A stretch of 20,469 nucleotides of DNA from Methylomarinum sp964474415 (GTDB lineage Bacteria > Pseudomonadota > Gammaproteobacteria > Methylococcales > Methylomonadaceae): assembly GCA_964474415.1 (NCBI GenBank), contig CAYYSO010000027.1, positions 1 through 20,469 of the forward strand. Reading direction: 5' to 3'. Below, one piece after another: positions 15,679 to 20,469 of the stretch (its first letter is position 1; each line of letters opens with the position of its first letter). The position numbers and the translations under genes are program-made. The notes under the pieces are model-generated. The model worked only from the letters and a program-made list of their open reading frames with translations. It did no database searches and was not told the origin of the DNA.

Positions 15679-17118
15679 ATGTCTTCTACAGCCCAATATG
15701 ATGTCATTGTTATCGGCGCCGGCCCTGCCGGTTATGTCGCCGCCATTCGTAGCGCTCAACTGGGGCTTAAAACCGCCTGTATCGATAATTGGCGCAATCG
15801 AAATGGAGAATCCAGTCTTGGCGGCACATTCATCAATGCCGGCTGCATTTCCTCAATGACTTTACTGGAATCAGCCAAAATATACCATTTGCTCACTCAT
15901 AATATTGAAGAACATGGTATTAGTTTTAATGAATTGACACTTGATGTAAATAAGATGGTGGAACGGAAAAACCACACCATTAAAATTTTAAGCAAGCAAA
16001 TTAAAAGAATTTTCGACTACCATCAAATAGATTGCATTCATGCCCATGGAAAATTGCTTTCTGACAATCAAGTAAAAATCAAGCCATTGTCTGAACAGCC
16101 GTCTTATATCATTCATGCCACTAATATTATTCTGGCGACAGGTTCCATGCCGATAGAATTGCCTTACGCTGCACACAATGGTTTAATCATTAATTCCAAG
16201 CAGGCATTAAACCTTACTGAAGTTCCCAAAAAACTTGGCATTATTGGCGCTGGAATCATAGGTCTTGAATTGGGCTGCATCTGGAATAAACTCGGATCTG
16301 AGGTGGTACTACTTGAAGCACAGGAAACCTTTTTAACAGCACCTGACCAGCAAATCGCTCAGGAGGCATATCTTATCTACAGTCAGCAAGGACTTGATAT
16401 TCGTCTTGGAGCGCGCGTTATTTCTACACAACAATCAGATACTCAGGTCACACTGGAATACCAGGATAACGAAGGCACTCATACGCTATTACTGGATAAG
16501 TTAATTGTCGCATCAGGTCGTCAACCAAATTCAGAAAATTTGGCGGCACAGGAAGCTGACTTATTATTGGACGAAAGCGGATTTGTACATGTTGATGAAC
16601 ACTGTTGCACAAATTTACCGGGTGTTTATGCCATTGGCGATTTAACCTTGTTGGGACCTATGCTAGCCCACAAAGGCCTTGAAGAAGGCGTTTTTGTAGC
16701 CGAACATATTGCCGATCAACATAACTCGATCAACTACAATATTATTCCTAATGTCATTTATACCGACCCGGAAATTGCCTGGGTAGGTCAAACTGAACAA
16801 GCACTTAAAGCTGTTGGTGAAAATTACAAAGTAGGTGTTTTTCCATTTAAATCATCAGCTCGCGCGCAATCGATGAGAAAAACCGAAGGTATGGTAAAAA
16901 TTATCACCCAAGCTGACAGCGATGTTATTCTCGGGGTTCATATTATTGGTGCCCAAGCTTCCGAATTAATTGCCGAAGCTGTTTTAGCGATGGAATTCTC
17001 CGCCAGTGCAGAAGATCTCGCCAGAACTATTCATGCCCACCCCACCATTTCAGAAGCCCTGCATGAAGCCGCATTATCATTAGCCAACCGCTCCCTGCAC
17101 TTACCGCCTGACTTCTAA
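15679..17118 (+). CDS. lpdA: Dihydrolipoamide dehydrogenase (E3) homologue with altered redox-active site
   Basis: 479 residues, usual length for the E3 linked to 2-oxoglutarate dehydrogenase. The FAD-binding start VIVIGAGPAGYVAAIRSAQL, the NAD-binding GIIGAGIIGLELG (about 187-199), the second FAD motif YAIGDLTLLGPMLAHK and the C-terminal catalytic pair His454/Glu459 in HPTISEALHE are intact. The redox motif is not: the usual GGTCLNVGCIPSK reads GGTFINAGCISSM (48-60). Phe51 replaces the first, interchange cysteine. Cys56, the charge-transfer cysteine, remains, while Pro and Lys after it are Ser and Met. By known chemistry such a protein should not oxidise dihydrolipoamide through a disulfide, though FAD binding or NADH diaphorase activity may persist. 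It starts three bases after sucB without a Shine-Dalgarno. A working E3 may be encoded elsewhere. Family assignment is firm, activity doubtful. Confidence 0.9.
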   Translation: MSSTAQYDVIVIGAGPAGYVAAIRSAQLGLKTACIDNWRNRNGESSLGGTFINAGCISSMTLLESAKIYHLLTHNIEEHGISFNELTLDVNKMVERKNHTIKILSKQIKRIFDYHQIDCIHAHGKLLSDNQVKIKPLSEQPSYIIHATNIILATGSMPIELPYAAHNGLIINSKQALNLTEVPKKLGIIGAGIIGLELGCIWNKLGSEVVLLEAQETFLTAPDQQIAQEAYLIYSQQGLDIRLGARVISTQQSDTQVTLEYQDNEGTHTLLLDKLIVASGRQPNSENLAAQEADLLLDESGFVHVDEHCCTNLPGVYAIGDLTLLGPMLAHKGLEEGVFVAEHIADQHNSINYNIIPNVIYTDPEIAWVGQTEQALKAVGENYKVGVFPFKSSARAQSMRKTEGMVKIITQADSDVILGVHIIGAQASELIAEAVLAMEFSASAEDLARTIHAHPTISEALHEAALSLANRSLHLPPDF

Positions 17119-17131
17119 CTACAATTTTATC

Positions 17132-17770
17132 ATGCGTTTTTCCATTATTCCTGTTACCCCGTTCCAACAAAATTGCTCACTACTGATTTGTGAACAAACC
17201 AATAAAGCAGTCGTTGTTGACCCCGGAGGTGACCTCGACATCATATTGCAGCGGGTTGACAATGAAAACGTCACTTTGGAATCAATTCTTGTCACCCATG
17301 GTCATTTAGATCATGTTGGTGCTGTTGAAGAATTGGCTGAAAAACTTTCTCTCCCGATTCTAGGGCCACAAATTGAAGATGAATTCTGGATTGAAGCAAT
17401 CCCTGAACAATGTGAAACATTTGGGTTTCCAGCCAGTAACCCCTTTGTTCCCACACGTTGGCTAAGCGATGGCAACACAATAGAATTTGGCAAGGAACAA
17501 CTTCAAATTATCCACTGCCCCGGACACACACCCGGCCATATCGTCTTTTTTAGTCAAACAGCCCGGCTTGCTGTAGTAGGCGATGTTTTATTCAATGGTT
17601 CAATTGGCAGAACCGATTTTCCGAAAGGCGATTATCAAACCCTGATATCATCAATCCAGCATAAACTATGGCCATTAGGCAAAGATGTTGCTTTCATCCC
17701 CGGCCACGGTCCCATGTCAACTTTTGGTGAAGAAATGCGCTCTAATCCATTTGTTAAGGTACAAAATTGA
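17132..17770 (+). CDS. gloC: Glyoxalase-II-like metallo-beta-lactamase-fold hydrolase (YcbL/GloC type)
   Basis: 212 residues, very similar in length and motifs to E. coli YcbL (GloC): start MRFSIIPVTPFQQNCSLLIC, then DPGGD. Metal ligands follow the THxHxDH pattern THGHLDHVG (His56, His58, Asp60, His61), with His132 in CPGHTPGH, Asp151 in VVGDVLFNG and His192 in PGHGPMST. Members hydrolyse S-lactoylglutathione or related thioesters in the cytosol. The ATG lies 13 bases after the lpdA stop with no clear Shine-Dalgarno, so it is probably cotranscribed with the suc genes. That link could mean thioester housekeeping beside the succinyl/lipoyl enzymes, or may be incidental. Substrate is inferred from the family only. 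Confidence 0.9.
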   Translation: MRFSIIPVTPFQQNCSLLICEQTNKAVVVDPGGDLDIILQRVDNENVTLESILVTHGHLDHVGAVEELAEKLSLPILGPQIEDEFWIEAIPEQCETFGFPASNPFVPTRWLSDGNTIEFGKEQLQIIHCPGHTPGHIVFFSQTARLAVVGDVLFNGSIGRTDFPKGDYQTLISSIQHKLWPLGKDVAFIPGHGPMSTFGEEMRSNPFVKVQN

Positions 17771-17849
17771 ATTTGATATCTAATTCCCTGTAGAGTAGAA
17801 AAGTACAGCCTATTCCGCCATATGACAATCCAATTCTCCGGCGGCAATT

Positions 17850-17882
17850 TGTCGGATTACGCTACGCTAATCCAACCTACGA
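17850..17882. repeat. REP-like palindromic element between convergent genes
   Basis: The minus strand reads TCGTAGGTTGGATTAGCGTA then GCGTAATCCGACA. The core pairs GGATTA with TAATCC around GCGTAGCG. I recognise this as the common bacterial repetitive extragenic palindrome of the GTAGG...GGATTA...TAATCC type, dispersed in many proteobacterial genomes and linked in several of them to REP-associated tyrosine transposases. It lies between the ends of gloC (plus) and the RNA-binding gene (minus), a usual REP position. A second weak inverted pair, CGACCC and GGGTCG (about 17880-17921), follows it. Confidence 0.7.
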
Positions 17883-17986
17883 CCCGTCCATCTTACGAGT
17901 TAATACACTTTAGAATGGGTCGGTAATTCTTGAACCATCTTATTGGCACAGCCTAAACATTCCATAGACAAAAAAATATGACATAT

Positions 17987-18511
17987 CTACTGAGAGTGTT
18001 TATTACGATAATGCCGAAACTTACGTTGTAGTTTCAGTCGTTTGATTTTGAGCTTCTGTTGTCGTATCTCCACTTCAGATAATAATTGAAAAATATCTGC
18101 CGGCATTCCATCAGGCAGTTCAACAATAGTATAGTGATGTCGAATATCTATCCGCCCTATTCGCTTTCTATCGACCCCTGATTCGTCCACCAGCACATTT
18201 TTAATCTCTTCCTGTTTTACCTGATGTTTGTCGCCTACATTGAGCCGATAGCGTACTGTCTTGTTCTGAGTTACAGTGAGCGGAATGTCAAAGTCGTCAT
18301 TGGACTCTGAAACCTGTTCCATTTTTTTAACTCTCTGATACAAATTGGGTTGGCTTAAATAGACCAATGCAGCTGCACAATCTTCCAGATTCCAATCAAG
18401 ATCTGCTATGATGTCTCGGATCAAGTCACGTTGCCGATCAATGTTCTCATTATCAAGAACATTTTTCAGACGTTTCTTAAATTTTTTTTCTTTTCTAGCG
18501 TTTATCGACAT
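17987..18511 (-). CDS. Stand-alone DbpA-type RNA-binding domain protein (helicase-less)
   Basis: 174 residues. An N-terminal basic stretch (7-16) leads into a short helical segment (about 20-55) with IRDIIADLDWNLEDCAAALV, resembling the region that follows the helicase core in CsdA/DeaD proteins. Residues 86-155 (VRYRLNVGDKH, GRIDI, HYTIVELPDGMPADIF) match the DbpA-like RNA-binding domain, and a strongly basic tail follows. None of the DEAD-box helicase motifs is present. The ATG at 18509-18511 follows a GGACAGAGAG stretch. It starts 20 bases after the surA stop, so it is likely the last gene of the lptD-surA transcript. It could be an RNA or rRNA-binding accessory protein, or the surviving tail of a broken helicase; the clean start and full frame favour an intact gene. 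Confidence 0.7.
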   Translation of the reverse strand: MSINARKEKKFKKRLKNVLDNENIDRQRDLIRDIIADLDWNLEDCAAALVYLSQPNLYQRVKKMEQVSESNDDFDIPLTVTQNKTVRYRLNVGDKHQVKQEEIKNVLVDESGVDRKRIGRIDIRHHYTIVELPDGMPADIFQLLSEVEIRQQKLKIKRLKLQRKFRHYRNKHSQ

Positions 18512-18531
18512 TCAAACTCTCTGTCCTGAGC

Positions 18532-19818
18532 TTACAGGCGATCCAGGTTAATATCCACGAAGGCTTCATCCCGCAAACGTCTGAGCCATAACTCTGTTTC
18601 CTCTTCAATTTTACGCTTACGGATTTCTTCACGAACCCGATTCTTTTTAAATTCAACACTATTGTCCCGATCCTCTCTGTCTAGCACCTGTATGATGTGC
18701 CAGCCAAATTGGGTTTGTACCGGGTTACTAATTTCATTAATTGCCAGTTTATTCATGGCGGATTCAAAAGGCGGCACCAATGCACCCGGTCCGACCCAGC
18801 CCAAATCGCCACCTTTGATGGCTGAACCTTTGTCATCGGAATGAGCCCGGGCTAATGCGACAAAGTCATCGCCGTCAATAATTCTTTCTTTAAGCGCCAA
18901 TAATCGTTTTTTTGCTTCCCCATCATCAATTAATTCATTGGTTTTAATCAGTATATGACGAACTTTGGTTTTGGTGACTATATGCTTGTCTACTCCTTCC
19001 ATTGCTATCATTTTGATAACATGAAATCCACTGGGGCTGCGAATAGGATCGGAAACATCACCTCTACTCATTTTACTGACTACATCAACAAACAGTGTTG
19101 GAATCTGTCCTATGGTACGCCAACCTAAATCGCCACCGTTCAAGGCATTGCCACCGTCAGAAACACTGATTGCCATTTGATTAAAATCTTCACCATGGCG
19201 TAAATCATTAATAATTCTTTCCGCTTTATCCCGGGCCTTTTGTATGACACCAGCAGATGCTGCCTCTGGGATTGAAATAAGAATATGCCCTAACCGATAT
19301 TTGACTTTTTCCTTACCGACTTCACCCTGGGTTTCCAGATAATGCGTCACTTCTCTGTCGGTCACCTTGATTCGAGAACCGATTTCCCGAGCCCTCAATT
19401 GATTAACAATGATTTCATTACGGATACTTTCCTGAAAGTTGGCAAAATTAATTCCCTGGTTTTCCAGTTCCACTCTAAATTGCTCGGGCGTCATATTGTT
19501 TCTGTCGGCAATATCCGCTATTGAGCTTCTCAACATTTCATCACTGACTCTAATGCCGACTTTTACAGCTAATTGTCGTTGTAATTTTTCAATAATCAAC
19601 CGTTCCAGAACCTGTTTCCTAAGAATAAATTTTGGCGGAATCATAACTTGGCTGGCCTGTAACTTTTGCGAAATGGCATTGGCTTCCCGGGTCAATTCAC
19701 TGTCTAAAACAACATCATCTTCAACAACTGCGACGATTCTATCTAACAATTGGGCTCTGACAGCCAATACATTAAAAAATAGAAGCATTAAAAATGCTCC
19801 CATAAAATATTTTTTCAT
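18532..19818 (-). CDS. surA: Periplasmic chaperone and peptidyl-prolyl isomerase SurA
   Basis: 428 residues, the E. coli length. A signal peptide (1-22, MKKYF, then a hydrophobic core, cleavage probably after VRA) directs it to the periplasm. The N-terminal chaperone domain starts QLLDRIVAVVEDDVVLDSEL. Two parvulin domains follow: the first about 170-270 (YRLGHILISIP, GGDLGWRTIGQIPT, SGFHVIKM), the second about 283-385 (VRHILIKTN, GGDLGWVGPGALVPPFE, FGWHIIQVLDRE). SurA escorts outer-membrane proteins, including LptD, to the BAM machinery. The ATG at 19816-19818 lies nine bases after the lptD stop, so the two are cotranscribed. The Shine-Dalgarno is poor, suggesting coupling. In E. coli pdxA follows; here the RNA-binding gene does instead. 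Confidence 0.96.
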   Translation of the reverse strand: MKKYFMGAFLMLLFFNVLAVRAQLLDRIVAVVEDDVVLDSELTREANAISQKLQASQVMIPPKFILRKQVLERLIIEKLQRQLAVKVGIRVSDEMLRSSIADIADRNNMTPEQFRVELENQGINFANFQESIRNEIIVNQLRAREIGSRIKVTDREVTHYLETQGEVGKEKVKYRLGHILISIPEAASAGVIQKARDKAERIINDLRHGEDFNQMAISVSDGGNALNGGDLGWRTIGQIPTLFVDVVSKMSRGDVSDPIRSPSGFHVIKMIAMEGVDKHIVTKTKVRHILIKTNELIDDGEAKKRLLALKERIIDGDDFVALARAHSDDKGSAIKGGDLGWVGPGALVPPFESAMNKLAINEISNPVQTQFGWHIIQVLDREDRDNSVEFKKNRVREEIRKRKIEEETELWLRRLRDEAFVDINLDRL

Positions 19819-19827
19819 AGGGATATT

Positions 19828-20469
19828 CTATTTTTTGGGTTTACGATAACCATTCAGGTTTTTTTGCAAAAAGTCATCCACTTTATCACCAAAACTGGTC
19901 AAACCTTTCAGCTCCAATTGTACAAACAAAGCGTTTTGCGGCTCAGCTAGTGTCGAGTTACTGATACTGTTAACAAAACGTCTGCCGATAATACGAAAAC
20001 GCCAGCAACAGTTTTCTTTTTCCAAACCGATAAAGCTTTCTACCGTCTGATTAAATTTCAAAGAGTACTGCCAACGTCCCACAGCATACCAGTTATCATA
20101 AATCGGCCAGCGAAAAGACATATTGCTTTGGATAATTTTAGCCACCAAAGCTGGATCATCCCGTCGGTAACGATAACCGATATTAATGATCTTATCCGGT
20201 AAATTTCTATACTGAATAGCGCCCTCACCACGAGTAATCCTATTAATCTCAGGATTCCACTGTAACCCGGAAGAAAAAGAGATGTGGTCGCTTAATTGAC
20301 CGCCGAATTGAGCAATCAGCTTGGATAAACTGTTGGTTTGAGGAGCATTGCCGGACAGAATAACTTCTCTGTTACGGAAATAAAATATTTCCCCGACACT
20401 CAGTTTTAAACGTTGGCAGAATTGAAGAACACCTGTCCATGTACCCGATAAGTACGAGTATCATGTTCG
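19828..20469 (-). CDS. lptD: LPS-assembly outer-membrane protein LptD (partial, C-terminal end)
   Basis: The minus strand reads an LptD C-terminus of about 210 residues: LSVGEIFYFRNREV, LQWNPEINRI, YRYRRDDP, SFRWPIYDNWYAVGRWQYS, GLEKENCCWRFRI with the paired cysteines, and LELKGLTSFGDKVDDFL, ending GYRKPKK. These are beta-strands of the outer-membrane barrel that inserts LPS into the outer leaflet; the CC pair takes part in the disulfides needed for LptD maturation. A GTG at 20146-20148 is internal and not a start. At the window edge the frame contains TGA (20461-20463), while the neighbouring frame offers LptD-like TRTYRVHG, so a one-base shift near 20436-20439 is suspected. It is followed by surA after nine bases. 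Confidence 0.88.

Noticed and set aside
20146..20148. GTG as the start of a separate 106-residue gene
   Set aside because: The LptD match continues in the same frame upstream (YRYRRDDPAL, LSVGEIFYF), so this is an internal valine codon.
1..20469. CRISPR array, toxin-antitoxin pair, prophage or defence system
   Set aside because: No spaced direct repeats, integrase, transposase or known defence domains were seen. The genes are mostly conserved housekeeping functions.

Overview
The window is chromosomal DNA from a low-GC gammaproteobacterium. The order hupB-lon-clpX-clpP-tig-tRNA-Leu is the arrangement I associate with Pseudomonas-type gammaproteobacteria, nadK-recN is a common gammaproteobacterial pair, and lptD-surA is a conserved outer-membrane biogenesis pair. 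The H-NS-like protein, the DUF2914 membrane protein and the form of the suc cluster would fit a type I methanotroph (Methylococcales) or a relative, but that placement is a weak inference.

Region 1 (1-6969, all minus strand) is a proteostasis block. Read in transcription order it holds tRNA-Leu(UAG), trigger factor (tig), the ClpP peptidase, the ClpX unfoldase, Lon protease with its own heat-shock-like promoter, and HU-beta (hupB, cut by the window start). A bidirectional hairpin separates clpX from lon. clpP and clpX are separated by an unusually long 375-base spacer that contains a weak terminator-like hairpin.

Region 2 (about 7250-9881, plus strand) is NAD kinase and RecN, two bases apart, behind a promoter whose exact TATAAT box decides the nadK start. 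Region 3 (9882-10403) is a 522-base gap without a convincing intact gene. It holds a branched inverted-repeat structure, smaller hairpins, a possible flagellin N-terminal remnant and a strong terminator. Region 4 (10404-11490, minus strand) is an H-NS-family DNA-binding protein and a membrane-anchored DUF2914 protein.

Region 5 (11628-17770, plus strand) is a tight sucA-sucB-lpdA-gloC cluster: 2-oxoglutarate dehydrogenase E1, E2 and E3, then a glyoxalase-II-like hydrolase. E1 and E2 keep the catalytic residues I can check. The E3 gene does not: the first cysteine of its redox-active CxxxxC motif is Phe, and the following Pro and Lys are Ser and Met. This is the most striking anomaly in the window.

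Region 6 (17771-20469, minus strand) has a REP-like palindrome between convergent genes, then, in transcription order, the C-terminal end of lptD, surA, and a small gene that appears to be the RNA-binding tail of a DbpA/CsdA-type DEAD-box helicase without the helicase. The lptD frame shows an apparent one-base disruption at the window edge. I saw no complete mobile element, CRISPR array, prophage or defence system.
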